The translations under genes and the position numbers were made by a program. A stretch of DNA of 64,000 nucleotides from Cohnella lupini. GTDB taxonomy: Bacteria; Bacillota; Bacilli; Paenibacillales; Paenibacillaceae. Below, piece by piece: positions 34,802 through 44,443 of this stretch. The stretch is from NCBI RefSeq assembly GCF_003386205.1, contig NZ_QRDY01000008.1, positions 62,001 to 126,000 of the forward strand. Reading direction: 5' to 3'. The notes below the pieces were generated by a model. The model saw only the letters and a program-made list of their open reading frames with translations, was not told where the DNA came from and made no database searches. Numbering within the stretch: position 1 is the first letter of the stretch; each line of letters begins with the position of its first letter.

Positions 34802-36320
34802 AGTATGGCTAGTGGACGACGAACCGTTCATAAGCGAGGGTTTGATCGATGCGGTGGATTGGTCTGCTTTCGGGCTCGAGATCGTCGGAATCGCGGAAGA
34901 CGGAGAGGACGCCCTGACGCGAATGCGTCAGGTGCCGGCGGATATCTTGATCACGGACATCTCGATGCCGGTAATGAACGGATTGGAGCTCATCCGCCAT
35001 GCCCGCGCGTTCTTACCCCACTTGAAGGTGATTATCCTGAGCGGGTTCAACGAGTTCGACTTTTTGAAAGAAGGCATGAGGCTCGGGATCGAGAACTACT
35101 TGCTCAAGCCTATTCGTTTCGAGGAATTGGAAGCGACGCTGTCCGACGCGGTGAATAAGCTCAACGCGGACAAGCCCGAGCAGGTATACGGGAAAGACGA
35201 GATCGGAATTCTGAGGGACAACGTAATGATTCGCTGGCTGTCGGGGCGAATCGCTCCGCCGGAGCTGGCGGAACGGGCGTCGCTTCTGGGCATCGAGCTC
35301 ACGAAACCCTTCGTAGCCATTGCGGTCATTCGGGCGTTCGACGCGGATGGAACGAACGATTTTATGGTTATGGCGGAGGAAAAACTTGAGGATGCAGGCG
35401 AGTACGTTTCCTTCCGGGACGCGGAAGGAGATACGGTCATCGCGTTTTGCATGGAAAACGCGGAGCGAGGGAAAAGTAAAGCGGTAGATGCGCTCGAACG
35501 TCTGGCTCAAGCTTGGGAGATACGGAATTCCCCAATCCGAATCGCGATTGGCGGCGCTCTGCCCATGGCCGAAGCCGGAACGAGTTACGAACAGGCACGC
35601 AAAGCGCAGCAATATTTCCTGGTCATGCCGGAACGTAATTTTGTTGATTTCGCCCTGCTTGCCTCCGCTTCGACGGTGTTTTTTCCGGCGGAGCTGTTGA
35701 ATTGGGATACCTACTCCAAGCCGATTATGGCCAAAGACAAGTCGGAATTGCTCGATCGGATCGATCGCGATTTCTTAGCCATACGGTCGGCGGATGGCAT
35801 GAATCCCGGCAGGACGAAGAGCGCTGCCGTCGAGCTCATTATCCGGATGAAGATGGAAGCCGATAAGCTCAATCGGGCGGAAACTTCCGAGCCTTACAAG
35901 GAAGCGCTCGACAAGGTGATGGATGCGTCTACGCTTGAAGACATCGGGGATGCCGTCAAGGAAGTATCGTTGTTCGCGATCGATTCTTTTTCCGGAGAAG
36001 ACATGAGTCCCGTGATCAAGCAGGTGCTGCGTTATATTCAAGAGCATTACGCGGAGGCATTGACGCTGAAATCGCTTGGACAGCAATACCACATCCATCC
36101 TAACTATCTCGGCCAGCTTTTTCACAAGCAAACCGGCGATACGTTCGCGGATTACTTGAACAAATTCCGCATAGACAAGGCCAAGAAAATGCTTCTAGAC
36201 AGTAGATTGAAGGTGAACGAAATTGCCAAGCAGGTCGGTTATTGGGAAATCGGCTACTTCTATAAACAATTCAAGAAACACGTCGGAATCGTGCCCAGCG
36301 AATACAAGGGACTGCATTAA
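34794..36320 (+). CDS. response regulator with AraC-type DNA-binding domain, YesN type
   Basis: 508 residues. Receiver domain 1-120: acidic pocket D8-D9, phospho-acceptor D55 in L-I-T-D-I-S-M-P, and the conserved Lys in L-L-K-P-I near 105. A middle linker of about 270 residues follows. An AraC/XylS double helix-turn-helix occupies roughly the last 100 residues, with H-P-N-Y-L-G-Q-L-F-H-K-Q-T-G near 430 and the second helix pair I-A-K-Q-V-G-Y-W-E-I-G-Y-F-Y-K-Q-F near 480. It overlaps the kinase gene by eight bases. It is expected to activate the importer and mannosidase genes that follow and possibly the divergent GH81 gene. Confidence 0.92.
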   Translation: MYKVWLVDDEPFISEGLIDAVDWSAFGLEIVGIAEDGEDALTRMRQVPADILITDISMPVMNGLELIRHARAFLPHLKVIILSGFNEFDFLKEGMRLGIENYLLKPIRFEELEATLSDAVNKLNADKPEQVYGKDEIGILRDNVMIRWLSGRIAPPELAERASLLGIELTKPFVAIAVIRAFDADGTNDFMVMAEEKLEDAGEYVSFRDAEGDTVIAFCMENAERGKSKAVDALERLAQAWEIRNSPIRIAIGGALPMAEAGTSYEQARKAQQYFLVMPERNFVDFALLASASTVFFPAELLNWDTYSKPIMAKDKSELLDRIDRDFLAIRSADGMNPGRTKSAAVELIIRMKMEADKLNRAETSEPYKEALDKVMDASTLEDIGDAVKEVSLFAIDSFSGEDMSPVIKQVLRYIQEHYAEALTLKSLGQQYHIHPNYLGQLFHKQTGDTFADYLNKFRIDKAKKMLLDSRLKVNEIAKQVGYWEIGYFYKQFKKHVGIVPSEYKGLH

Positions 36321-36384
36321 CGCGCTTGCGTTAAGCGGTTCCTTTCTTTAGTTTGTACACTTAATCTTTGATTTCTAATATTTT

Positions 36385-36398
36385 TGAAAATGTTTTCA
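36385..36398 (+). promoter_or_regulatory. candidate CcpA site (cre) in promoter of importer operon
   Basis: TGAAAATGTTTTCA is a near-perfect palindrome that differs from the cre consensus TGWAARCGYTWNCW at one position (T for C). It overlaps the region of a possible -35 and is just ahead of TAAAAT (36404-36409), a possible -10. A repressor bound here would block transcription of the binding-protein gene starting at 36465. Confidence 0.55.
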
Positions 36399-36464
36399 TT
36401 CGATAAAATTACAAATAGAAGTTGCTTAAACAAACGCTTCAAACAGACAAAGGGAGGCAATACC

Positions 36465-37967
36465 ATGAGCAGTACCCGTAAAAAATTATCGATTGGACTA
36501 GCGTCCATTCTAGCCGTCATGCTCTTCTTGAGCGCATGCGGAAACAACGCTTCGAACAACAACGCTTCATCGTCCGGCAATGCGAGCGGCAGCGCGAGCA
36601 ATTCGGAAGAACCGGTAGAGCTTAGTTGGTACATGGTCGGCACTCCGCAAAAAGACGTTGACAAGGTTATGGAAGAAGTCAGCAAATATACGAAAGACAA
36701 AATCGGCGTTACGGTGAAAATGACGATGATCGACTGGGGAGACTATAACCAGAAGATGCAGGTGTTAACGGCTTCCGGCGCGGACATGGATATCATGTTC
36801 ACCGCTTCGTGGGCTTTCGACTACGTGCAGAATGCCCGTAAAGGCGCATTCGCTCCGATCGACGATCTACTTACTCAATACGGCAAAGGCATCACGGACA
36901 TCTTGGATCCGGCTTTCATCGAAGGCTCCAAGGTAGACGGCAAGAACTACGGAGTTCCGGCCAACAAAGAGCTTCCGGCTCAAGAGGTATGGCGCTTTAA
37001 CAAAAATCTTCTCGACGAGAACAAACTGAGCATCGATGGCGTTCGCACGCTCGAAAGCCTTGAGCCTTTGCTTAAGACCGTTAAAGCGAATAACCCGGAC
37101 GTTATTCCGCTTCAAGTCGATAAGAACTTCATGCCTTATACGCCTTACGACTACTTGATCGAGAAATTCCCGCTTGCGGTCAAGCTTGACGACACCAGCT
37201 ACAAAATCGTGAACATATTCGATACGCCGGAAATGAAGCAAGCTCTCGCGACGATGCATAAATACTACGCGGCTGGCTACGTTCCAACCGAAGCGGCAAC
37301 GCTTGAATCGTCTTCGGATGTGCAAGCTACGGGCAAATGGTTCGCGGACAAAGCAACGACTCAACCTTTCGCGGACAATGTTTGGTCTACAAGCTACGGC
37401 TACCCGATCGTATCGACGCCTCAAAGCGACGCTCTAATCTACAACCTGTCCGTTATGGGCTCGATGCAAACGATTTCCGCCAACTCCAAGCACAAAGAAA
37501 AAGCAATGGAATTCCTGAACCTGCTTAACACGGATCCGGCTCTGCGCAACATGGTAGATTCCGGTATCGAAGGTACGCATTACAATGTAACGCCAGAAGG
37601 CTACATCGAGAACCTTCCGGAATCGAAGAACTACGACATGCCGACCTTCGCTCTTGGAAACGTCATGCTGACTTACTTGAACCCAGGCGATCCTGCGGAC
37701 AAATGGGAGCAATTCAAAGCTTACAACGACGCTGGCAAACCGGCGATTCTGCTTGGCTTCAACTTCGATCCTACGAGCGTATCCAGCGAGATCGCCGCGG
37801 TACAGAACGCGAAGGAAGCTTTCTGGGCGCCTCTGATGACAGGTACGGTCGATCCTGACAAATACTTGCCGCAAGCGATCAAGAAGCTGAACGATGCGGG
37901 TTTAGGCAAAATCCAAGCCGAAGCGCAAAAACAAATCGACGCATGGAAAGCCGCTAACGGCAAATAA
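36465..37967 (+). CDS. oligosaccharide-binding lipoprotein, LipO/LplA-like
   Basis: 500 residues from the ATG after AAAGGGAGGCAATACC. Signal peptide with lipobox L-S-A-C near residue 24, Asn/Ser-rich linker to about 45, then the solute-binding fold: L-S-W-Y-M-V-G-T-P near 50, D-I-M-F-T-A-S-W-A near 107, V-P-A-N-K-E near 168. Size (about 500) and the partner permeases place it in the LplA/LipO group that handles complex sugars. With a two-component system upstream and mannosidases downstream, manno-oligosaccharides or N-glycan fragments are the likely ligand (inferred). Confidence 0.88.
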   Translation: MSSTRKKLSIGLASILAVMLFLSACGNNASNNNASSSGNASGSASNSEEPVELSWYMVGTPQKDVDKVMEEVSKYTKDKIGVTVKMTMIDWGDYNQKMQVLTASGADMDIMFTASWAFDYVQNARKGAFAPIDDLLTQYGKGITDILDPAFIEGSKVDGKNYGVPANKELPAQEVWRFNKNLLDENKLSIDGVRTLESLEPLLKTVKANNPDVIPLQVDKNFMPYTPYDYLIEKFPLAVKLDDTSYKIVNIFDTPEMKQALATMHKYYAAGYVPTEAATLESSSDVQATGKWFADKATTQPFADNVWSTSYGYPIVSTPQSDALIYNLSVMGSMQTISANSKHKEKAMEFLNLLNTDPALRNMVDSGIEGTHYNVTPEGYIENLPESKNYDMPTFALGNVMLTYLNPGDPADKWEQFKAYNDAGKPAILLGFNFDPTSVSSEIAAVQNAKEAFWAPLMTGTVDPDKYLPQAIKKLNDAGLGKIQAEAQKQIDAWKAANGK

Positions 37968-37985
37968 GTAAAAGCATAGAACCGA

Positions 37986-38018
37986 GGGGCGAATGTTCGG
38001 CATTCGCCCGTTTTTTTT
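37986..38018 (+). terminator. terminator/attenuator between binding-protein and permease genes
   Basis: GGGCGAATG pairs with CATTCGCCC across TTCGG and is followed by eight Ts. Lying inside the operon, it would let some transcripts continue, giving more binding protein than permease. Confidence 0.88.
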
Positions 38019-38060
38019 GATTTTGCTTCGAGTTTAATTCAGACAGAAAGGGTGATTTCC

Positions 38061-38996
38061 ATGAAAACCTTAGGGCGCTTCGCCAAGGACTTCAATCGTA
38101 ATAAAGCGCTGCTTCTAATGGTGCTTCCCGCCACCCTATGGTTTATATTTTTCTCGTATTTACCGATGCTCGGCACAGTGATTTCCTTTAAGGAATATCG
38201 AGTGAAGGGCGGCTTTTTATCCAGCATCATTAACAGCAAATGGGTAGGCTTCGACAATTTCAAGTTCTTGTTCAGCACGGACGACGCGTTCATCATTACC
38301 CGCAATACGTTGCTCTACAATATCGTGTTTATTTTCATCGGTCTCGTTCTGGCCGTGGCCATGGCCATAGTCCTTTCCGAAATAGCAAACAAAAAGCTGG
38401 CGAAATGGTACCAGACCGGAATGTTCTTGCCTTACTTCCTGTCCTGGGTCATCGTCGGTTATTTCGCATATAGCTTCCTCAGCTTCGACCGGGGAATGGT
38501 CAACAAGATCGCTTTATCCCTTGGTTTCGATCCCGTTCAGTTTTATTCCGAGCCTAAATATTGGCCGTTCATAATCGTGATCGTATTCCTATGGAAATCG
38601 CTCGGCTATAACAGCGTCGTATACTTAGCGGCCATCATGGGAATCGACAAGTCCTTGTACGAAGCGGCAATGATCGACGGCGCCAACAAGTGGCAGCAGA
38701 TTCGCAACATTACTCTCCCTATGCTTACGCCTTTGATGACGATTCTTACCTTACTTGCGATCGGACGCATCTTCTACGCGGACTTCGGCTTGTTCTATCA
38801 GGTCACCCGCGATTCCGGCACGTTATACGAAGTGACGAACGTAATCGATACTTACGTCTACCGCGGATTGAAGACGACGGGCGAGATCGGAATGAGCACC
38901 GCGGCGGGGTTATACCAATCGTTCGTCGGATTCGTACTGGTCATCACGTCGAACTACGTCGTACGCAAGTTCAATAAAGATAACGCATTGTTCTAA
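38061..38996 (+). CDS. ABC importer permease, LplB class
   Basis: 311 residues from the ATG eight bases after AAAGGG; a GTG nine bases earlier overlaps that site. The N-terminal segment L-L-L-M-V-L-P-A-T-L-W-F-I-F-F is followed by five more membrane segments. The coupling loop reads D-K-S-L-Y-E-A-A-M-I-D-G-A near 205. The F-K-E-Y motif near 40 and the G-F-D-N-F-K-F motif near 62 are common to LplB-like permeases. It works with the LplC-like permease that follows 42 bp downstream. Confidence 0.9.
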   Translation: MKTLGRFAKDFNRNKALLLMVLPATLWFIFFSYLPMLGTVISFKEYRVKGGFLSSIINSKWVGFDNFKFLFSTDDAFIITRNTLLYNIVFIFIGLVLAVAMAIVLSEIANKKLAKWYQTGMFLPYFLSWVIVGYFAYSFLSFDRGMVNKIALSLGFDPVQFYSEPKYWPFIIVIVFLWKSLGYNSVVYLAAIMGIDKSLYEAAMIDGANKWQQIRNITLPMLTPLMTILTLLAIGRIFYADFGLFYQVTRDSGTLYEVTNVIDTYVYRGLKTTGEIGMSTAAGLYQSFVGFVLVITSNYVVRKFNKDNALF

Positions 38997-39038
38997 ACCT
39001 AGACATCGCCAATTGAACCAGAGAAAGGAGAATTCTCC

Positions 39039-39953
39039 ATGGCATCCTTGACCAAACCGAAGGACTTCCACCGGCTATCGCCCTCGTGGAACGTCATTTT
39101 TAACTTAATCGCCGGGTTATTCGCGCTGGCTTGCGTCTTCCCTTTCTTATTTGTTACGATTATTTCGTTTACGGACGAGAAGACGCTCGCGCGGGACGGC
39201 TATTCCTTATTTCCGAAAAAGTGGAGCATCGACGCGTACGATTATTTGTTCAAAGCGGGCGACCAATTACTGCGTTCGTACGGGGTGACGATCTTCGTAA
39301 CCGTCGTCGGGACGGTTATAAGCCTGATCTTCACCTCTTTGTTCGCATACGCCATTTCCCGAAAGGGATTCAAATACCGTAATTTCTTCTCCTTCTTCGC
39401 TTTCTTCACGATGCTGTTCAACGGCGGACTCGTGCCGACCTACATCGTGACGACGAAGCTGCTAGGGCTGCAGAATTCGGTATGGGCGCTGATTCTTCCG
39501 CTCGCCGTCAACGCATTCTACATTATGATCATGCGAACGTTCTTTGCCACGATGATTCCGGACGCGATCATAGAATCGGGTAAAATAGACGGAGCGGGAG
39601 AATTCGGCATTTTCTTCCGTCTCATCATTCCGCTCGCGCTTCCGGGTCTTGCGACGATCGCTCTATTCAGCACGCTCGGCTATTGGAACGACTGGTTTAA
39701 CGCCTTGCTCTATATCGAGGATCCGAATCTGGTTCCCCTGCAGTCGATGCTGATGAGAATCGAGAACAGCATGCAGTTCATCTTACAGAACACGAACAAT
39801 CCTTCGCTAGGAGTGGGCGTACTCCAATCGATGCCTCAGGATACTTCGCGAATGGCGATGGTCGTTCTTGCGACCGGCCCTATCGTGCTTGCTTATCCGT
39901 TCTTCCAACGCTATTTCATTCAAGGTCTTACGGTAGGTGCCGTTAAGGAATAA
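39039..39953 (+). CDS. ABC importer permease, LplC class
   Basis: 304 residues, six membrane segments. The coupling loop is I-P-D-A-I-I-E-S-G-K-I-D-G-A near 180, the relaxed form of the EAA motif normal for LplC proteins. The G-G-L-V-P-T-Y near 130 and M-I-M-R-T-F-F near 165 also fit the class. It ends 18 bp before the GH125 gene. No ATPase gene follows, as is usual for this importer type, which borrows a shared MsmX-like ATPase. Confidence 0.9.
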   Translation: MASLTKPKDFHRLSPSWNVIFNLIAGLFALACVFPFLFVTIISFTDEKTLARDGYSLFPKKWSIDAYDYLFKAGDQLLRSYGVTIFVTVVGTVISLIFTSLFAYAISRKGFKYRNFFSFFAFFTMLFNGGLVPTYIVTTKLLGLQNSVWALILPLAVNAFYIMIMRTFFATMIPDAIIESGKIDGAGEFGIFFRLIIPLALPGLATIALFSTLGYWNDWFNALLYIEDPNLVPLQSMLMRIENSMQFILQNTNNPSLGVGVLQSMPQDTSRMAMVVLATGPIVLAYPFFQRYFIQGLTVGAVKE

Positions 39954-39971
39954 GAAAGAGGGATATTTGTC

Positions 39972-41297
39972 ATGGAACAATTCAGATTACCTAAAATCGC
40001 AATGCCGGAGCTCAAGCTTCCGCAATCGGTGCAAGCGGTGCTGGCCGAAGCGGAAACGAAGCTGGCTCATAGACCGAAGCTGCTCCGTCTCTTTAAGAAC
40101 TGCTTCCCGAACACGCTAGAAACGACGACTAAGCTGATGGACGACGGGACGACTTTCGTCATCACGGGCGATATCCCCGCGATGTGGCTGCGCGACTCCG
40201 TCGAGCAAGTCATTCAATACGTTCCTTTCGCCAAAGAAGACGCGGAACTTCAACGGATCATAGGCGGACTGATCAAGCTTCATATGCGCTATATCCAGAT
40301 CGATCCTTACGCGAACGCGTTTAACGAAATGGCGAACGACTGGCACTGGAATACGGACGATATCACGGACATGTCGCCGTGGGTATGGGAGCGCAAGTTC
40401 GAGCTCGACTCCATCTGTTTCTCGATGCGCCTGGCTTTCGCATATTGGAAAGAGACGGGACGAGCCGATATTTTCGACTCCGACTTCAAGAAGGCGATGC
40501 GTACGGCGGTCGACCTGTGGAGACGGGAACAACACCATTTCGAGCATTCGCCTTATCGCTTCGAACGGGATAACGGCATCATGACCGATTCGCTCATGAA
40601 CGGCGGCTTGGGCATGCCCGTCAATTATACGGGCATGGTCTGGTCGGGCTTCCGTCCGAGCGACGACGCCTGCGATTTCCATTACAACATTCCGGATAAC
40701 ATGTTCGCCGTCGTTACCTTGCGCCAGATGCGCGAGATCGCCGAATTCGTATTCCGCGACCTCTCGTTCGAGCAAGAGATGGCCAAGCTCGAGCGTGAAA
40801 TCAACCATGGCATTCAGCTGTACGGCATCTATCGCCACCCCGAATTCGGGCCGATCTATGCCTACGAGACCGATGGTTTCGGCAATCATTGCCTGATGGA
40901 CGACGCGGGGACTCCGGGACTGATCTCGATCCCGTACCTCGGCTACGTGGGCGCCGACGATCCGATTTACGAGAATACGCGCCGTTTCGCGCTTAGCAAG
41001 CATAATCCGTTCTATTATGAAGGTACCGCGGCCAAAGGAATCGGAAGCCCGCATACGCCGCCGGGCTATATCTGGCATATGGCTTTATCCATGCAAGGAT
41101 TGACGGCCGCATCGGCGGAAGAGCAGTTGGAAATGATTTCGCTTCTCGAGGCTACGGATGCGGACACCGGCTTCATGCACGAAGGCTTCCATTCGGACGA
41201 TCCGAACGAATTTACCCGCAAATGGTTCGCATGGTCCAACAGCTTATTCTCGCAGCTTGTATATAAAGCGATGAAGGCGGGTTTACTCGATGCCTAA
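39972..41297 (+). CDS. GH125 exo-alpha-1,6-mannosidase (first copy)
   Basis: 441 residues, no signal peptide, so cytoplasmic. Family GH125 hallmarks are N-C-F-P-N-T-L-E-T-T near 35, V-I-T-G-D-I-P-A-M-W-L-R-D-S near 57-70, W-S-G-F-R-P-S-D-D-A near 218, and G-F-M-H-E-G-F near 400. In the family the acid/base Asp and Glu are in the last two motifs. These enzymes release mannose from alpha-1,6-linked manno-oligosaccharides and do not need metal ions. A paralogue is encoded at 58456-59745. The gene overlaps the next one by eight bases. Confidence 0.93.
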   Translation: MEQFRLPKIAMPELKLPQSVQAVLAEAETKLAHRPKLLRLFKNCFPNTLETTTKLMDDGTTFVITGDIPAMWLRDSVEQVIQYVPFAKEDAELQRIIGGLIKLHMRYIQIDPYANAFNEMANDWHWNTDDITDMSPWVWERKFELDSICFSMRLAFAYWKETGRADIFDSDFKKAMRTAVDLWRREQHHFEHSPYRFERDNGIMTDSLMNGGLGMPVNYTGMVWSGFRPSDDACDFHYNIPDNMFAVVTLRQMREIAEFVFRDLSFEQEMAKLEREINHGIQLYGIYRHPEFGPIYAYETDGFGNHCLMDDAGTPGLISIPYLGYVGADDPIYENTRRFALSKHNPFYYEGTAAKGIGSPHTPPGYIWHMALSMQGLTAASAEEQLEMISLLEATDADTGFMHEGFHSDDPNEFTRKWFAWSNSLFSQLVYKAMKAGLLDA

Positions 41298-44200
41298 ACC
41301 GATCGTGTTCTACGATAGTTCCTTTCCGGGAGCGCCTTTGCTCCGAGAAAAGGATTTAGAAGAATTACGGGGTTTTGGAGAAGTAACCGGAGCCGAAGGG
41401 CTCGCGGAGCTTTTGAGACGGGCTGAAGGAGGTTGCTTCGTTTCGCTTCACGCGCCGTACTTCCCGATCTCGATGTGGGAAGAGCTAGTCTCTTTCCTCA
41501 AACGAGGAGGAGGATTGATCAGCGCCGGCGGGGCGCCATTCCGTGTTCCGGTGAGGAAATCCGACGGAGAATGGCATGTCGGGCAGGAGCAAACGGCATA
41601 TCATCGGCAGCTTCGCATTCACGAGATGCTGCCGGTTCGCTCCCTCCCGATCGCGAAGCTTGCGGCGAACGGGGACATTCCGTTGTTCCGGGACAAGGAA
41701 TCGCTGCTGGATGTAGCGGATACTTGGAATTTAGTGCCGCATGTGACCAAGTCGAGCGATCTACCCCATCAGATGGGGTCCGCGGGTCCGATGGACGCGT
41801 TCATTTATCCGGTTCTGAAAGGCATCTCCGCGGAAGGACGCGAAGTCGCGGCTCCAGCCGTATTGTGGGAGAACACGAAGGGCGATTTCGCCGGCGGACG
41901 CTGGCTGTTCGTCAACCAGCCGCTTGGCGAGGCTTTCTTCGAGCGTGGCGGCATCGAGGCATTACGCGATTGGGCACGCTACTGCGCCGCAGGCGTTACC
42001 GAGCTGTGGTTGAAGCCTAGTTACGCTTCTTACGAATTGAACGAGAGACCGATGCTTACGCTGCAAGCCCAGAAGCTTGGACGCGGCCAAGCTTCGGAAT
42101 CCGGCGCGACGACGGGTTGGAAATTTACGATTCAGATCGGCCATTCGGGCGACGACGAGAATTCGGACAGCCTATCTTTGGTTTTTGACGCCGACGTTGG
42201 ACAAGGATTGATGATTAAGCGATTCCCGCTTAGCAGCGATGTCCGCGCCGGTTATTATAGCGTACAATGCCTCGCCGAGTCTTCGGATGGAGAGACGCGT
42301 ATATTGCGTCAAGGCTTCTGGGGAACGGATGAAGGGCTGCTGCGATCGGGAGGATTACTCTCGGCGGGCAGAGATTATTTCGAGAAGGACGGGCGTCCGT
42401 TGCCCGTCGTCGGAATGACTTACATGACGTCGGACGTAGCGCGCAAGTTTCTGTTCCTTCCCAATGCTTCCGTATGGGATAGGGATATGGCTCAAATGCG
42501 CAAAGCCGGAATCAACTGGATTCGCACGGGAATATGGACGGCTTACCGGAACGTGATGCAGGTGGACGGCCATGCCTCCGAGGAGGTTCTTCGTTCGATC
42601 GACGCGTTCATCCTGACGGCGAAGAAGAACGATTTGCAGGTGACGTTTACGTTCTTCTCGTTCACGCCGGAAACTTGGGAAGGTACGAACCCTTATCTCG
42701 ACCCCCGCAGCGTTGAAGCGCAGAAGAGGTTCATCCGCTCGATCGTCAGCCGTCACCGGGACACGACGAATATCGATTGGGATCTGATCAACGAACCATC
42801 GATGTTCGACCCTGTTCGCATCTTCTCGAATGGCCCGCGGTCTAGTCGCGACGCATTCGAGAAAGCAGCTTACTCGGATTGGCTATCACTGCGCCATGGT
42901 TCGATCGAGAATCTGCGCGAGAGGTGGGGTATGACCCCAGGTGAGCTGCCCGACTTCGCTTCGGCCGTCATTCCGGAGCCGGAAGACATCAATTTCGACG
43001 TCCAGGATATGCACCAAGGCAAGAAGGGCACGCGTTGGCTCGATTACGTGCTGTTCTCCATGGATATGCACAACCGCTGGGCGAAGCAGTTGTACGACGT
43101 CATCAAGGAAGAATGCCCGAAACAGCTCGTTACGGTCGGGCAAGACGAAGCGTTAGGGGCGCAACGCCCTTCGCCGTTCTTCTACGGGGAAGCGACGGAT
43201 TACACGACCGTTCACTCCTGGTGGCTGAACGACCACTTATTGTGGGACGGAATATTCGCGAAGACGGCGGACAAGCCGAACGTCGTTCAGGAAACGGGCA
43301 TCATGTACGTGGAGACGCCGGACGGATTCGCGAAGCGATCCGAGGAAGAGCTCCGCGCCATGCTCGAGCGCAAGTACGCTTATGCGTTCGCGGCGGGCGG
43401 CGCCGGTGCCGTGCAGTGGATCTGGAATACGAATTTCTATATGGACAATGCCAACGAGTCCCATATCGGCGCCTTGCGGGCGGATGGAACGGAGAAGCCG
43501 GAAGCGGACGTGTCCTATCGCTTCGGAAGCTTTATGGAGGAAATCCGGGATTTGTTCCGGGAACGGCAGCTTGAGGATGTCGTCGTCGTTTTCCCTTACT
43601 CCAACGATTTCTCCAACCGCAAGCTGGCTTTCGACGCGACTACGCGGTTGACTCGGATTCTGGGATACGATCTTAAAGTACCGTTCCGCGGCGTATCTGA
43701 ATACCACTTGGAAGCATTGGAATCGTCCCCTGCCAAGCTTATTATCGTTCCTTCGGCGCACAATTTCGACGATGCCGCGTTCGCCAAGCTGCTCGATATC
43801 GTAGACCGGACGGGCGCTACACTGTTATTCAGCGGTCCGCTCGGGCTGGATGCTTATTGGCGGAAAGCGGAGAGGCTCGCGGATGTCTTCGGCGACCGGA
43901 AGCTGAGCAATGTCGTTCGCGAGGAGCGAATAGCGATCGGCGACCGGGAGTATCCGGTCTCTTACGGAAACAGGAGAATCGCGGAAGCGTTCAAGGAGGT
44001 CGTCTTGGACGGCGGGGCCGGTCGAGACGCGGTTAAGGTAGCGGCTTGCGGTCATGGTCGCATAATCTGGTGTCCGCTTCCGTTGGAATTGAACGAGCGG
44101 CTGGAACCGATTGCCGGATTATACGATTATGCATTGCAGGCTTCCGGTTACCGCGGAGATCTGGAATGGGTCAAAGGCGGAAATCTGCCGGGCGTTTACG

Positions 44201-44427
44201 GCAGACGGCTTACCTATCGGGACGGAGCGCTTTACGTCTTCGTTTCCGAATACGCTCACGATACGCAAATCGAGATTAAAGCCGTCGATACGGGAGTAAG
44301 CTATTCGTTCGAATTGGAGCGTGAGCGGGCCGTATTGTTCGCCACGGATCTCCAAGGACGGGTAACTTCGGTATACAGACCCGACGAGGTTAAGATACAG
44401 TCGCAGTTCGACGGACGCGCGGAATAG
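41290..44427 (+). CDS. large GH5-like (clan GH-A) glycoside hydrolase with N-terminal amidotransferase-like domain
   Basis: 1045 residues, no signal peptide. Residues 1-240 resemble a ThuA/glutamine-amidotransferase-like fold (V-S-L-H-A-P-Y near 52, G-G-G-L-I-S-A-G-G near 73). A TIM-barrel starts near 385. The putative acid/base is Glu 502 in D-L-I-N-E-P-S, and the nucleophile Glu 668 in V-V-Q-E-T-G, the layout of clan A retaining enzymes. A Q-W-I-W-N-T motif near 715 follows. The C-terminal 300 residues contain another Rossmann-like region (about 760-880), as in GH42-type trimerisation domains. Located between GH125 and GH38 mannosidase genes, it may be a beta-mannosidase or related exo-enzyme acting on the chitobiose-linked mannose, but the specificity cannot be read from the sequence. 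Confidence 0.7.
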   Translation: MPKPIVFYDSSFPGAPLLREKDLEELRGFGEVTGAEGLAELLRRAEGGCFVSLHAPYFPISMWEELVSFLKRGGGLISAGGAPFRVPVRKSDGEWHVGQEQTAYHRQLRIHEMLPVRSLPIAKLAANGDIPLFRDKESLLDVADTWNLVPHVTKSSDLPHQMGSAGPMDAFIYPVLKGISAEGREVAAPAVLWENTKGDFAGGRWLFVNQPLGEAFFERGGIEALRDWARYCAAGVTELWLKPSYASYELNERPMLTLQAQKLGRGQASESGATTGWKFTIQIGHSGDDENSDSLSLVFDADVGQGLMIKRFPLSSDVRAGYYSVQCLAESSDGETRILRQGFWGTDEGLLRSGGLLSAGRDYFEKDGRPLPVVGMTYMTSDVARKFLFLPNASVWDRDMAQMRKAGINWIRTGIWTAYRNVMQVDGHASEEVLRSIDAFILTAKKNDLQVTFTFFSFTPETWEGTNPYLDPRSVEAQKRFIRSIVSRHRDTTNIDWDLINEPSMFDPVRIFSNGPRSSRDAFEKAAYSDWLSLRHGSIENLRERWGMTPGELPDFASAVIPEPEDINFDVQDMHQGKKGTRWLDYVLFSMDMHNRWAKQLYDVIKEECPKQLVTVGQDEALGAQRPSPFFYGEATDYTTVHSWWLNDHLLWDGIFAKTADKPNVVQETGIMYVETPDGFAKRSEEELRAMLERKYAYAFAAGGAGAVQWIWNTNFYMDNANESHIGALRADGTEKPEADVSYRFGSFMEEIRDLFRERQLEDVVVVFPYSNDFSNRKLAFDATTRLTRILGYDLKVPFRGVSEYHLEALESSPAKLIIVPSAHNFDDAAFAKLLDIVDRTGATLLFSGPLGLDAYWRKAERLADVFGDRKLSNVVREERIAIGDREYPVSYGNRRIAEAFKEVVLDGGAGRDAVKVAACGHGRIIWCPLPLELNERLEPIAGLYDYALQASGYRGDLEWVKGGNLPGVYGRRLTYRDGALYVFVSEYAHDTQIEIKAVDTGVSYSFELERERAVLFATDLQGRVTSVYRPDEVKIQSQFDGRAE

Positions 44428-44443
44428 AAAGGAGATGTTCATC

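Noticed and set aside
40116-41078. Minus-strand open frame opposite the first GH125 gene
   Set aside because: The GH125 motifs on the plus strand span it, and the antisense peptide is Arg-rich without a recognisable domain.
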